DNA of 64,000 nucleotides from Microbulbifer sp. SAOS-129_SWC. GTDB lineage: Bacteria; Pseudomonadota; Gammaproteobacteria; Pseudomonadales; Cellvibrionaceae. This document shows, piece by piece, positions 1 to 12,185 of this stretch (position 1 is the first letter of the stretch; the number at the start of each line of letters is the position of its first letter). The DNA lies in the NCBI RefSeq assembly GCF_039696035.1, contig NZ_CP155567.1, positions 1,545,001 to 1,609,000 on the forward strand. Reading direction: 5' to 3'. The notes under the pieces were generated by a model. It was given only the letters and a program-made list of their open reading frames with translations, was not told where the DNA came from and did no database searches. Position numbers and translations under genes: made by a program.

Positions 1-1376
<1,376 letters not shown>

Positions 1377-1585
1377 TACAACAGAGATGGTTACTAACGA
1401 TTACTGATCAGGAAAGTGATCAGGGATTGTGAGCAAGAAGAGACATACGTTCTTGCGGTGTATTACTACAGATTGTTTTACCGACTTATTTGGGGTTACC
1501 GTTGATCGAGAGATCATGCAAACGGCGGTAACAGGCAGCGCCGGGCAACACATTGCCCATAAGACCACGCCAACCCAAGCCAGTT

Positions 1586-1705
1586 TGCCTGACGACCATA
1601 GAGTTGTGGAACCACCTGATCCCTTGCCGAACTCAGAAGTGAAACGCAACATCGCCGATGGTAGTGTGGTGTTTCGCCATGTGAGAGTAGGTCATCGTCA
1701 GGCTT
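1586..1705 (+). rRNA. rrf: 5S ribosomal RNA
   Basis: A 120-nt 5S gene lies about 210 bp after the 23S gene, as expected in an rRNA operon. It begins TGCCTGACGACC and ends in the complementary GTCAGGC region. It carries the conserved internal segments CCGAACTCAGAAGTGAAAC and CGCCGATGGTAGTGTGG. The spacer from 1377 to 1585 contains no tRNA. It is followed directly by a strong terminator. Open frames crossing it are not genes. Confidence 0.97.
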
Positions 1706-1712
1706 CTATTGC

Positions 1713-1748
1713 AAAAGCCCTGATCGCTAACGCGGTCAGGGCTTTTTT
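1713..1748 (+). terminator. rRNA operon terminator
   Basis: Eight bases after 5S, AAAAGCCCTGA pairs with TCAGGGCTTTT around a loop of about 12 nt, followed by a T run. This is a canonical intrinsic terminator for the rRNA operon. Confidence 0.92.
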
Positions 1749-1784
1749 TATTTACGAAATTTAACCACGACCTGCTGCCTAGCA

Positions 1785-1930
1785 TCATGAGAGTAGGGTG
1801 AGGAACGGTTGCCACAGGCAACGCAAAGCATGCTTTGCGAGTGACGAACGCCTCGCCACGGATGGCGAGGCATGGGCAAGAGCGAACGCGCTAAAGCCGC
1901 GCCACGGACGGCGACTCAAATGCCCGCAAT
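1785..1930. repeat. Multi-hairpin intergenic element (copy C)
   Basis: No gene is supported here. The stretch is a chain of hairpins: GTTGCC/GGCAAC (1808-1822), the palindrome GCAAAGCATGCTTTGC (1823-1838), a perfect 9-bp stem GCCTCGCCA/TGGCGAGGC around a CGGA loop (1850-1871), and CGCC/GGCG around ACGGAC (1900-1913). The CACGGATGG core matches the core of one hairpin in the element near 42.98 kb. At 1787-1798 there is also a short 5S-3'-end-like string (ATGAGAGTAGGG). The role is unknown; it may be an RNA structure or a dispersed repeat. Confidence 0.6.
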
Positions 1931-1956
1931 CACTGCATCCAGCCCTATAAATAAAA

Positions 1957-1988
1957 GAAAGGGCCACCCAATCGGGTGGCCCTTTTTA
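1957..1988. terminator. Bidirectional terminator 3' of the lipoprotein gene
   Basis: GGGCCACCC and GGGTGGCCC form a perfect stem around AATC, flanked by A-rich sequence on the left and a T run on the right. It sits 34 bp beyond the stop of the minus-strand lipoprotein gene. It can also stop read-through from the rRNA side. Confidence 0.85.
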
Positions 1989-2021
1989 CTTCCTCACCTG
2001 CCGATGGACTCCTACAAAATA

Positions 2022-2435
2022 TCAGCGTCCTGCAGAAGCCGCGGGATAAACCGCAAAGGTAAAGTTACCTGCGCGCTCGCGCAGGTTTTCGAGCTTGCGG
2101 TTTTCCTTACCGTGCAGGAAGGATTGGACCTTTTGCAGGCACGGGAAGCGGGTAATCAGCACAGTCTGGTCACTGGCCTCGTTGTCCGCGATGATGCCCC
2201 ATGAGTTGGTGTCATTGAGCAGGCGGCCGTGGTAGTCCTGCTCGCGCACGCTGTGTGCGAGCGCCTGCTGGTACTCGGTCAGCGCGGCGGGATCCCTCGG
2301 TACGCCGGTGTAGACCAGGTAAGCGGGGAGATCACACTCGTCCGAATGGTAGAGCGCATCGCTATCGGCGACGTTGACGTAGACACAACCGGAGAGAGCA
2401 ACGGCGCTGAGCATGGCGCAGACAGGTTTCCACAT
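2022..2435 (-). CDS. Small predicted lipoprotein, function unknown
   Basis: A 137-residue protein with a short basic N-terminus, a hydrophobic stretch and a lipobox LSGC (Cys at about residue 17). It is therefore predicted to be a lipid-anchored envelope protein. The mature part is polar, with several Cys residues (for example SDECDLP and RFPCLQ) that could form disulfides. I recognise no family. It stands alone: convergent with the rRNA operon, ended by the hairpin at 1957-1988, and divergent from the exporter gene at 2763. The ATG start fits the signal peptide. Confidence 0.75.
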   Translation of the reverse strand: MWKPVCAMLSAVALSGCVYVNVADSDALYHSDECDLPAYLVYTGVPRDPAALTEYQQALAHSVREQDYHGRLLNDTNSWGIIADNEASDQTVLITRFPCLQKVQSFLHGKENRKLENLRERAGNFTFAVYPAASAGR

Positions 2436-2762
2436 GGCGGTAACTCTTTTTGGTGACTTGAAATTAGTTGGACGCCGCTATCGGCGGACTGGATGCAGTG
2501 CGGTGACGCATCCCGACCCATCCCGACCGCAGTTATTGGCCGCTGCTGCAACGATACTGCTCAGATTAGATCTCTTCAGCAACCCCGGGAAGTCCTCGCA
2601 ACCCCATTAAAAGGGACTGAGAGCCACTAAAGCAACTATCCACAGCCTATTACTTCCATTCAGCGGCCTAAATTAACCAAATACAGGCCCGCTGAAACCA
2701 GCTGGAGAATCCTGCAGGCAATACACTGCACCGGTTAAAAAACCAACAATGAGGTTACCCCG
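2436..2762. promoter_or_regulatory. Divergent intergenic region between lipoprotein and exporter genes
   Basis: This 327-bp gene-free stretch must hold promoters for both flanking genes. The exporter's ribosome binding site GAGG lies at 2752-2755, 7 nt before a GTG start. I see no convincing operator or conserved RNA structure. Confidence 0.5.
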
Positions 2763-3512
2763 GTGCCAGAGCTGGCGCAAATACCCAATCTGACACTGGT
2801 GCTGCTGTCGGCCGTCTGCGTTGTGAGCGCGTTCATCTCCGCTGTCACTGGCGGAGCCGGCGGTGTATTACTGTTTGCGGCGCTGAACACGGCCATACCC
2901 TTGCGTATGCTGGTGCCGATCCACGGTGCTGTGCAGCTGATGAATAATCTCGCGCGCATCTACTATGTGCGCGAGCATATCCGCTGGGCAATGTGCCTGC
3001 CGTTTTTTATCGGCTGCGCCATCGGTGCGGCGGGGATGACGCTGGGCCTGGCCAACCTCAGCTGGCAGCAGTTGCCGCTGGCGCTGCTGGCGGTATTGAT
3101 CTTCTATACCGTATTCAAACCGAAAAAACTGCCGGAAATTCGTCTGGCGCCGCATAACTATTTCTGGGTCGGGATTGCCACTGGCACACTGGGAATTCTC
3201 GCTGGTGCGGTTGATCCGCTGCTGGCGGCTTTCTATGTGCGCAGGGATCTGTCGCCGAAAGAAGTGGTGGCGAACAAGTCGGTGATGCAGGCCTGGTGTC
3301 ACGCCCTCAAGATCCCGGCGTTTATTTATCTCGGCTTTGCCTTTGCTGATCATCTGGGGTTGATCTTGCTGCTGACGGTGGCAGCGGTAATCGGTACTCG
3401 CATCGGTGTGGCACTGCTACACCGGCTAAACGGTGAACTCTTTTTCAAATTGATGCGCGTGGCACTGCTGATTGCCGGTGTGCGTATTGTCTATCAGCTG
3501 GTTACTCTGTAG
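2763..3512 (+). CDS. TSUP (TauE/SafE) family transporter
   Basis: A 249-residue, very hydrophobic protein with about seven to eight membrane segments. It carries the glycine-rich N-terminal signature of the TauE/SafE family (SAVTGGAGGVLLFAAL, about residues 27-42), repeated more weakly in the second half (GTLGILAGAVDPLLAAF). Family members export sulfite, sulfoacetate or other organosulfur or small organic anions across the inner membrane. Length is normal for the family. The start is GTG with GAGG upstream. It lies 12 bp before an aldehyde dehydrogenase gene, so the two are probably co-transcribed. That pairing resembles the safE-safD sulfoacetate module described in Neptuniibacter, but the actual substrate is not shown by the sequence. 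Confidence 0.85.
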   Translation: MPELAQIPNLTLVLLSAVCVVSAFISAVTGGAGGVLLFAALNTAIPLRMLVPIHGAVQLMNNLARIYYVREHIRWAMCLPFFIGCAIGAAGMTLGLANLSWQQLPLALLAVLIFYTVFKPKKLPEIRLAPHNYFWVGIATGTLGILAGAVDPLLAAFYVRRDLSPKEVVANKSVMQAWCHALKIPAFIYLGFAFADHLGLILLLTVAAVIGTRIGVALLHRLNGELFFKLMRVALLIAGVRIVYQLVTL

Positions 3513-3524
3513 AGGGCATGCTTT

Positions 3525-4892
3525 ATGGCTGACTATCAAATTCTGAATCCCTATAACGGCGCCCTGGTCGAGGCGTTCGATTTCGCCAGTCGCGCCGAGG
3601 TCGATAGCGCTCTGGCACTGCTGGTCGAGGGGCGCGCGAAGCAGGCCGCGACGCCGGCCTTCGAGCGCTCCAATATCCTGATGCGGCTGGCGCAGCTATT
3701 GCTCGAGCGCAAAGAGGAGCTGGCGACACTGATTACCGAGGAAACCGGCAAAACCATCAGTGATAGCCGGGTGGAGGTGGACCGCGCTTACAATACGGCA
3801 TTGGGTTGTGCCGTCGAGGCCCGCGGTATCACCGGCGAGGCACTGGATTCCGATGCCTTTCCGCCGCAGCGGGAAAAGATCGGCGTGGTGCTCTGGAAGC
3901 CGCTGGGTACCGTGCTGTGTATCACTCCGTTCAACTTCCCGATCAATATTGCCGTACACAAGATTGGCCCGGCGTTTGCTGCCGGTAATACCGTGCTGTT
4001 CAAGCCCGGCCCGCAGAACAAACGCTCGGCGGCTCTGCTGGTGGAACTCTGCTATGAAGCGGGCATCGATACCTCGGTACTGCAGATGCTGATTCCGGAT
4101 ATTGACGCCACCAGCTACGCAGTGGCGCACCCGCAGGTGCACGCGATCAACTTTACCGGCGGTACTGCCGCGGCCAATGCTATCGCCGCGCGCGCCGGTT
4201 ACAAGAAATTGCTGTTCGAACTGGGCGGTAATGACCCCCTGATTGTGATGGCGGATGCGGACCTCGATGCGGCGGTAAACGCGGCCATTAACCAGCGCTT
4301 TGCCACGGCGGGGCAGCGCTGTACCGCGGCCAAGCGGCTGTTCGTGCACCGCGATGTGTTCGCGGCCTTTTCCGCCCTGCTGGTGGCGGCGACGGAGCAG
4401 CTGAAAGTCGGGGATCCGATGCAGGACGATAGCTTTGTCGGCCCGCTGATTCACTCCGCTGCTGCCGATGAGGTGGAAGGACGTATCGCCGCGGCAGTCG
4501 CTAATGGTGCGTCAGTGCTTTGTGGCCACCGGCGTGAGGGCAATATCATCTGGCCGACAATTCTGGACAATGTTGCGGACGATGCGGACCTGGTAGCGGA
4601 CGAGACCTTCGGCCCGGTAATTCCGCTGCGCGCATTCGATGACATTGGCGAGCTGGTGGATCTGGTAAACAGCACACCGTTCGGTCTGCAGGCGGGTGTC
4701 TTTACCGAGAATCTGGCGCTGGCCAAGCAGTTGTTCAATCGTCTGGATGTGGGTCTGCTGGCGGTCAACGACGGCCCCGGATTCCGCGCCGAGCACTTCC
4801 CCTTCGGTGGCGTCAAGGAGAGTGGTGTCGGGCGCGAGGGTGTTCGCTATGCGATCCGCGAGATGAGCTTCCAGAAAACCCTGGTTATCTGA
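3525..4892 (+). CDS. NAD(P)-dependent aldehyde dehydrogenase (SafD/semialdehyde type candidate)
   Basis: A 455-residue class-3-like aldehyde dehydrogenase that oxidises an aldehyde to the acid in the cytoplasm. Catalytic residues are visible: Asn137 in TPFNFPIN, Glu232 in FELGGNDP and the nucleophile Cys266 in GQRCTAAKR. The length matches the 455-aa group that includes succinate-semialdehyde, phosphonoacetaldehyde and sulfoacetaldehyde dehydrogenases. The ATG is 12 bp after the TauE/SafE-family exporter, so the pair probably oxidises an aldehyde and exports the acid product. Sulfoacetaldehyde to sulfoacetate is an inference from gene pairing. No taurine aminotransferase or taurine transporter is present in the window. 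Confidence 0.88.
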   Translation: MADYQILNPYNGALVEAFDFASRAEVDSALALLVEGRAKQAATPAFERSNILMRLAQLLLERKEELATLITEETGKTISDSRVEVDRAYNTALGCAVEARGITGEALDSDAFPPQREKIGVVLWKPLGTVLCITPFNFPINIAVHKIGPAFAAGNTVLFKPGPQNKRSAALLVELCYEAGIDTSVLQMLIPDIDATSYAVAHPQVHAINFTGGTAAANAIAARAGYKKLLFELGGNDPLIVMADADLDAAVNAAINQRFATAGQRCTAAKRLFVHRDVFAAFSALLVAATEQLKVGDPMQDDSFVGPLIHSAAADEVEGRIAAAVANGASVLCGHRREGNIIWPTILDNVADDADLVADETFGPVIPLRAFDDIGELVDLVNSTPFGLQAGVFTENLALAKQLFNRLDVGLLAVNDGPGFRAEHFPFGGVKESGVGREGVRYAIREMSFQKTLVI

Positions 4893-4971
4893 CCGCGTCG
4901 AGCTCCGGTGCCCGGATGGCGCCGGAGGCTTCCTGTTCATGGTGACGGACATCGACTATACTGCGGCCCAA

Positions 4972-7128
<2,157 letters not shown>

Positions 7129-7223
7129 GGATCTGGTGGTATTTGCTGAGATTTCGGGCGGCCCCGGTAGTCGCGCCGCGCGGAATTTACTAGGGGCATT
7201 CAGCAACAACTGGAAAACTATTT

Positions 7224-8297
7224 GTGACCCATAACGGAAGCCCAAGTATCGCCATCGCCGGCGGCGGCCTGATGGGCCGTCTGCTGGCCTGGCGACTGTC
7301 GCGGCGAGGCCTGAATATCAGCCTGTTCGAGGCCGGGTCACTGGCGGCGCCGACGGGCGCCTGCTGGACCGCGGCCGGCATGATCTCGCCGCTGTCTGAA
7401 CTGGTGCACAGCGAGCGACAGATCTATGAACTGGGGCTGCACAGCCTGGCGCTGTGGGAATCCTGGGCGTCGCAACTGGAGGCGCAGGTCGGGTGTCCGG
7501 TCTCGTTCCGTCGCGCCGGCAGTATCGTGGTTGCCCACGGGCGCGATCGCGCCGAATTGCAGATGTTTGAGCGCGAACTGCAAAGCAAATTAGCGAGCGC
7601 CAGTGCCGCCGATATCCAGTCGTTGGATCGCGCCGGATTACTGGGGCTGGAACCGGCCCTGGGGACTTTTGAGGGCGGTATTTTCCTGCGCGACGAAGGT
7701 GATATCGACAACCGGCGCCTATTGCCCGCGCTGCTTGAGGCGTTGCGCCTGCAGCGGGTGACCCTGCACGAAGACTCGCCGGTGGTTTGTGAGAAACACA
7801 CCATTACCGGGCGGGAGGCCGCGCAGCGTTTCGACTGCGTGATCGACTGTCGCGGTCTCGGTGCCAAAGATGCCATCGATGGCTTGCGCGGGGTGCGCGG
7901 TGAAGTGCTGGTGGTGGAAACCAGCGAAGTGCAACTGCACAGGCCGGTGCGCCTGCTGCACCCGCGTTACCAGCTGTACGCGGTGCCGCGCAGCGGCGCG
8001 CGCACCGTGATCGGCGCGACGGAAATCGACAGCGATGACCTGTCACCGATTTCGGTGCGCTCAATCATGGAACTGTCTTCCGCGCTCTACTCCCTGCACC
8101 CGGCATTTGCCGAAGCGCGCATCGTCGAGACGCGGGTCAATTGCCGCCCGGCGACCATGGACAACTTGCCCCGTCTGCTCAGCGAACCCGGGCTGGTGCG
8201 GGTCAACGGACTCTATCGACACGGTTACCTGCTGGCGCCGGCGCTGCTGGAGCAGGTGGAAAAAATCATCGCAGATCAACTTTCGGAGGTGGCGTGA
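7224..8297 (+). CDS. thiO: Glycine oxidase ThiO (FAD-dependent)
   Basis: A 357-residue DAO-family flavoenzyme. It oxidises glycine to dehydroglycine (iminoacetate), the C2-N donor for the thiazole ring in aerobic thiamin synthesis. The N-terminal dinucleotide-binding motif AGGGLMGRLLAWRLSRRG (about residues 10-27) and the C-terminal NGLYRHGYLLAPAL region are typical. The start is GTG with only a weak ribosome binding site. It follows thiC by 95 bp, and its TGA overlaps the ATG of thiS, indicating translational coupling. The aerobic ThiO route is used rather than ThiH, which is not seen. Confidence 0.93.
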   Translation: MTHNGSPSIAIAGGGLMGRLLAWRLSRRGLNISLFEAGSLAAPTGACWTAAGMISPLSELVHSERQIYELGLHSLALWESWASQLEAQVGCPVSFRRAGSIVVAHGRDRAELQMFERELQSKLASASAADIQSLDRAGLLGLEPALGTFEGGIFLRDEGDIDNRRLLPALLEALRLQRVTLHEDSPVVCEKHTITGREAAQRFDCVIDCRGLGAKDAIDGLRGVRGEVLVVETSEVQLHRPVRLLHPRYQLYAVPRSGARTVIGATEIDSDDLSPISVRSIMELSSALYSLHPAFAEARIVETRVNCRPATMDNLPRLLSEPGLVRVNGLYRHGYLLAPALLEQVEKIIADQLSEVA

Positions 8298-8497
8298 TGC
8301 AGATAACGGTCAATGGCGAGACACACAGTTTGAGTGCGGCCGACAGCCTGGCCAATTTATTACAACAGCTCGGCTATGGTGGCGAGGCCTTCGCCGTGGC
8401 AGTGAATGGTGATTTTGTCGCTCGCGCCGAGTATGCGCAGACACCGATCGGCGATGGCGACCGGGTGGATGTCGTTGCGCCGGTGGTGGGAGGCTAG
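8297..8497 (+). CDS. thiS: Sulfur carrier protein ThiS
   Basis: A 66-residue ubiquitin-fold protein ending in Gly-Gly (VVAPVVGG). That C-terminus is adenylated by ThiF and thiocarboxylated to deliver sulfur to ThiG. The ATG overlaps the thiO stop (ATGA). A longer upstream frame is excluded because it runs inside thiO. Size and the VNG/VNGDFV motifs fit the family. Confidence 0.95.
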   Translation: MQITVNGETHSLSAADSLANLLQQLGYGGEAFAVAVNGDFVARAEYAQTPIGDGDRVDVVAPVVGG

Positions 8498-8499
8498 CC

Positions 8500-9303
8500 G
8501 TGTCCGCAAAACTATCGCTCTACGGCGAATTGTTCGACAGCCGCCTGTTGGTGGGCACGGCACTGTATCCATCGCCGGCGGCGATGCGCGCCTCGGTCGA
8601 AGCCTCGGGGGCGGAGATCATCACCCTGTCCCTGCGCCGTCAGAACCCTGAACAACAGCAGGGCAAGATACTGTGGGACTATATCCGCGAATCCGGTTGC
8701 CAGCTGTTGCCGAATACCGCCGGCTGCAAAACGCCGCGCGAAGTGATTGCGCTGGCGGAGATGTCGCGGGAGATCTTCGCCACCGACTGGCTCAAACTCG
8801 AAGTGATCGGTGACGACTACAACCTGCAGCCGGATCCTTACGGGCTGGTGGAGGCGGCGCGCGAGCTGGTCAGGCGGGGCTTTAAAGTGTTGCCTTACTG
8901 TACCGATGACCTGGTGGTGTGTCGCAAGTTGCTCGATGTGGGGTGTGAAGTGCTGATGCCCTGGGGCGCGCCCATCGGTACCGGGCAGGGGCTGCTGAAC
9001 CGGTATAACCTGCAGACCCTGCGCGAGCGCTTGGCAGACGTGCCGCTGATTATCGATGCGGGCATCGGCGCGCCATCGCAGGCGGCGGAAGCGCTGGAAA
9101 TGGGTTTCGATGCGGTGTTGCTGAACACCGCCATCGCCAAAGCCCACGAGCCGATATCGATGGCGCGGGCCTTCAGGCTCGCCGTCGAGTCCGGCCGGTG
9201 CGCCTTCGAGGCAGGCCTGATGACAAAGCGCCAGACCGCCAGCCCCAGCACACCGACACTGGATATGCCGTTCTGGCAGCAGGCGACGCCGCAGGAAACC
9301 TGA
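8500..9303 (+). CDS. thiG: Thiazole synthase ThiG
   Basis: A 267-residue TIM-barrel enzyme. It combines deoxyxylulose phosphate, dehydroglycine and the ThiS thiocarboxylate to make the thiazole phosphate moiety. The family motif around the Schiff-base lysine is present ([10 protein letters not shown], Lys99), as is [13 protein letters not shown]. The GTG start lies 2 nt after the thiS stop, so it is tightly coupled. Length is normal. Confidence 0.96.
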   Translation: MSAKLSLYGELFDSRLLVGTALYPSPAAMRASVEASGAEIITLSLRRQNPEQQQGKILWDYIRESGCQLLPNTAGCKTPREVIALAEMSREIFATDWLKLEVIGDDYNLQPDPYGLVEAARELVRRGFKVLPYCTDDLVVCRKLLDVGCEVLMPWGAPIGTGQGLLNRYNLQTLRERLADVPLIIDAGIGAPSQAAEALEMGFDAVLLNTAIAKAHEPISMARAFRLAVESGRCAFEAGLMTKRQTASPSTPTLDMPFWQQATPQET

Positions 9304-9335
9304 ATCCGACGTGAGTACTTAAGGAAATTTCGCAA

Positions 9336-9851
9336 GTGGTTATTAAAGAGATTACCGAACTGGCTGCGCACCGCGTACAGCTGGTTGAACTGCTGCGCGA
9401 CAGCGTGGCCGGCGGTGCGTCAGTGGGTTTCCTGCCGCCGCTGTCCGACATCGACGCCGGGGATTACTGGGCGTCGGTGGAAGAAGACCTGAATGCGGGC
9501 TGCCGCCGGGTTTGTATTGCGATTGATGACGGCAAGGTGATCGGCGTCGTGCAACTGGCGCTGCACGGCAAGGCCAATGGCAATCACCGCGGCGAGGTCG
9601 AAAAGCTGATGGTGCACTCGGCCTGTCGTGGCCGCGGTATCGCCGGGCGCCTGATGGAGAGCATCGAACAGTGTGCGCGGGACAGCGGGCGTAGCCTGCT
9701 GATACTGGATACCCGCGTCGGCGATACGGCCGAGCGGTTGTACCGCAAACTCGGCTATATCGAGGTCGGCCAGATCCCCGCCTTTGCGCGCAGCGCCGCC
9801 GGCACGCTCGATGCCACCTGTATTTTCTACAAGCAGCTGGCGACAGACTGA
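9336..9851 (+). CDS. GNAT-family N-acetyltransferase inside the thi operon
   Basis: A 171-residue acetyltransferase fold. The acetyl-CoA-binding signature [10 protein letters not shown] (about residues 92-101) follows EVEKLMVHS, and the terminal [16 protein letters not shown] segment is typical of GNAT proteins. Substrate unknown. It sits between thiG and thiDE with gaps of 32 and 9 bp, so it is in the same transcription unit. It is not a standard thiamin gene; it could act on a small-molecule intermediate or simply be a passenger. The start is GTG; the upstream AGGA is a plausible ribosome binding site. Confidence 0.85.
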   Translation: MVIKEITELAAHRVQLVELLRDSVAGGASVGFLPPLSDIDAGDYWASVEEDLNAGCRRVCIAIDDGKVIGVVQLALHGKANGNHRGEVEKLMVHSACRGRGIAGRLMESIEQCARDSGRSLLILDTRVGDTAERLYRKLGYIEVGQIPAFARSAAGTLDATCIFYKQLATD

Positions 9852-9860
9852 CAGAACACC

Positions 9861-11384
9861 ATGCTAGAGAATTCCAAACCCATCGTCTGGACCATTGCCG
9901 GCAGCGATTCCGGCGGCGGCGCCGGTATCCAGGCCGACCTGCTGACCTTCGCCGATTTCGGCTGCCACGGCTGTTGCGCAATCACCGCCAATACCGCGCA
10001 GAACACCACCGAAGTGGCGGCGATCAACCCGGTCTCCGTGCAGGCGCTGCGCTCGCAGCTGGACGCACTGCAGCACGACCTGTTGCCGGCGGCGATCAAG
10101 ATCGGCCTGCTCGCCAACGCCGAGCAGGTGTTGGCCGTGGCGGCGTTTCTGCGCGCACTACTGGCGGTCGCAGAGGTTCCCGTGGTGTGCGACCCGGTGG
10201 CAGTGGCCAGCAGCGGCGCCGCGCTGACCGAAGGCAGCATTGGCGACGCGGTGATGCGGGAGCTGTTGCCGCTGTGTGATTTGGTGGCCCCCAATCTGCA
10301 CGAACTGGAGTGGCTCGCGTGCGCACCGGTCGGCAGTGCCACGGCGATTGTCGCGGCCGCGCAGCAGTTGCGCGCCAGCGGTTGCGGCGCGGTGCTGGTG
10401 ACCGGCGGCCACGGCGAACTGGTGGATGGCGAAGTGGCGGACCTGCTGCTCGACGACGCCGGCCGCGACTGGCTGATCGGTAAAAAAATTGCCACCGGCA
10501 ACAACCACGGTACCGGCTGTACCCTGACGTCGGCGATCGCCGCCTGCCTGGCCCAGGGCTACCCGCTGCGCGACGCCTGTGTGGTGGCCAAGGCCTACGT
10601 GCAGCGCGGACTGCGTCTGGGCCGGGACCACAGCCTCGGCCGCGGCGCTGGCCCGCTGGCCCACTGCGGCTGGCCGGAGGAACTGCAGGATTTCCCCGAA
10701 GTGCTGCTGCCCGGCGAGCCGCGTGCGGCGCACTACAGTGGGGACAGCGAAAGTGGGGGCGATTTCGTACAGGGTTTCGCCGCGCCGGACAGCGTCGCAC
10801 TGGGGCTTTACCCGGTGGTGGATTCGCTCGACTGGTTGCGCAAACTGGCGCAACTCGGGGTGTGTACGCTGCAACTGCGCATCAAGAACCCCGGCGACGA
10901 CCTGGTGGAGCAGGTTCGCGCGGCGGTGGCCATCGGCCGCCAGTACAACCTGCGCCTGTTTATCAATGATTACTGGCAGCTGGCGATCGAGTGCGGCGCC
11001 TACGGTGTGCACCTCGGGCAGGAGGACCTGCAGGCCGCCGACCTGGGCGCGATCCGCGCGGCCGGCCTGAAACTGGGGATCAGTACCCACGGCTTTTACG
11101 AGTTGTTGCGCGCCCGCCGCTACCGCCCCAGTTACCTGGCCATCGGCGCGATTTACGCCACCAGCACCAAGGATATGAGCGGTCAGTTACAGGGGGGCGA
11201 CAAGTTGGCGCGCATGGCGGCACTGCTGCCGGACACGCCGCTGGTGGCCATTGGCGGCATCGATCTGCAGCGGGCGCCGGCGGTGCTGGCAACCGGGGTG
11301 GGCAGTATTGCGGTTGTCAGCGCGGTGACCAAAGCGGAAGATTACCGCCTGGCGGTGGCGGAATTCCAGCGCCTGTTTTGCTGA
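9861..11384 (+). CDS. thiDE: Fused HMP/HMP-P kinase and thiamin-phosphate synthase (ThiD-ThiE)
   Basis: A 507-residue bifunctional protein. Residues 1 to about 255 form a ribokinase-like ThiD domain ([16 protein letters not shown] at the N-terminus; anion-hole motif [11 protein letters not shown]). It phosphorylates hydroxymethylpyrimidine to the diphosphate. After a linker of about 45 residues, residues about 310-507 form a ThiE TIM barrel ([36 protein letters not shown]) that couples HMP-PP with thiazole phosphate. Both active-site regions look intact. It lies 9 bp after the GNAT gene. Confidence 0.95.
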   Translation: MLENSKPIVWTIAGSDSGGGAGIQADLLTFADFGCHGCCAITANTAQNTTEVAAINPVSVQALRSQLDALQHDLLPAAIKIGLLANAEQVLAVAAFLRALLAVAEVPVVCDPVAVASSGAALTEGSIGDAVMRELLPLCDLVAPNLHELEWLACAPVGSATAIVAAAQQLRASGCGAVLVTGGHGELVDGEVADLLLDDAGRDWLIGKKIATGNNHGTGCTLTSAIAACLAQGYPLRDACVVAKAYVQRGLRLGRDHSLGRGAGPLAHCGWPEELQDFPEVLLPGEPRAAHYSGDSESGGDFVQGFAAPDSVALGLYPVVDSLDWLRKLAQLGVCTLQLRIKNPGDDLVEQVRAAVAIGRQYNLRLFINDYWQLAIECGAYGVHLGQEDLQAADLGAIRAAGLKLGISTHGFYELLRARRYRPSYLAIGAIYATSTKDMSGQLQGGDKLARMAALLPDTPLVAIGGIDLQRAPAVLATGVGSIAVVSAVTKAEDYRLAVAEFQRLFC

Positions 11385-11432
11385 TACAGTGTGCCCGTTG
11401 CATGCGCCCCATATACCGATACAGATACTCCT

Positions 11433-12185
11433 ATGCTCAGCCGAAAAGAACTACAGCGCTACAGCCGCCAGATCATGCTGCCACAGGTCGGGGAGGGCGG
11501 TCAGGAGAAACTCGCCGCGGCGCGGGTCATGATCGTCGGGCTCGGCGGTCTCGGCAGTCCGGCGGCACTCTACCTGGCAGCCGCGGGGGTCGGCGAGCTG
11601 CACCTGGTGGATGGCGATCACGTCGATCTGTCCAACCTGCAGCGCCAGGTACTGTACAAAACCAACCACCGCGACAAGTCCAAGGCGCAGGTGGCCGCGC
11701 AGCAGCTGGCGGCGGCCAACCCGGAAATCCGCGTGCACGCCCACGCCTGCATGGCGGAGGAATCCTGGCTGCGTGAACGCATGAAGTCGATCGACCTGGT
11801 GCTCGATTGCACCGACAACCTGGAGATCCGCCACACGCTGAACCGGGTTTGCCGCGCCGCCGGCCGCGCGGTGGTGATGGCCTCGGTGCGCGGCTTTTCC
11901 GGCCAGTTGATCAGCTTCGATTTTGCCCGGCAGCCGTCGCCCTGTTACGCCTGCCTGTTTCCGCCGCGGGATGAAGAAGTGGTGGAGAATTGCTCGACCG
12001 CCGGGGTCATCGGCCCGGCGCTCGGGGTTGTCGGCAGCATGCAGGCGCTCGAAGCCATCCGCTTTCTACTCGGCCAGCAGCCCGCCAGCTTGGCGCGTTT
12101 GCACTTGTTCGAGGCGCAGACCCTGGAGTTGCGACCGCTACAATTGCAGAGTGATAATGGCTGCCCGGTGTGCAGCAAAGAATAA
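11433..12185 (+). CDS. thiF: ThiF/MoeB-family sulfur-carrier adenylyltransferase
   Basis: A 250-residue E1-like enzyme that adenylates the C-terminal glycine of ThiS (and possibly MoaD-type carriers). The nucleotide-binding motif GLGGLGSPAALYLAAAG lies near residues 35-51. Zinc-binding pairs CYAC and CPVC are present, as is the conserved NLQRQVLY segment. ATG 11433 is chosen; an upstream in-frame start at 11391 would add 14 residues unlike the family. Its stop overlaps the next gene's start by one base. Confidence 0.92.
   Translation: MLSRKELQRYSRQIMLPQVGEGGQEKLAAARVMIVGLGGLGSPAALYLAAAGVGELHLVDGDHVDLSNLQRQVLYKTNHRDKSKAQVAAQQLAAANPEIRVHAHACMAEESWLRERMKSIDLVLDCTDNLEIRHTLNRVCRAAGRAVVMASVRGFSGQLISFDFARQPSPCYACLFPPRDEEVVENCSTAGVIGPALGVVGSMQALEAIRFLLGQQPASLARLHLFEAQTLELRPLQLQSDNGCPVCSKE

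Noticed and set aside
1429..1764. Open frame across the 5S rRNA gene
   Set aside because: It overlaps 5S rRNA and its terminator and has no protein-family features.
10096..10800. Long antisense frames inside thiDE, tamB, polX and other GC-rich genes
   Set aside because: They are high-GC shadows with Arg/Ala/His-rich composition and no independent signals; the sense genes have clear domains.
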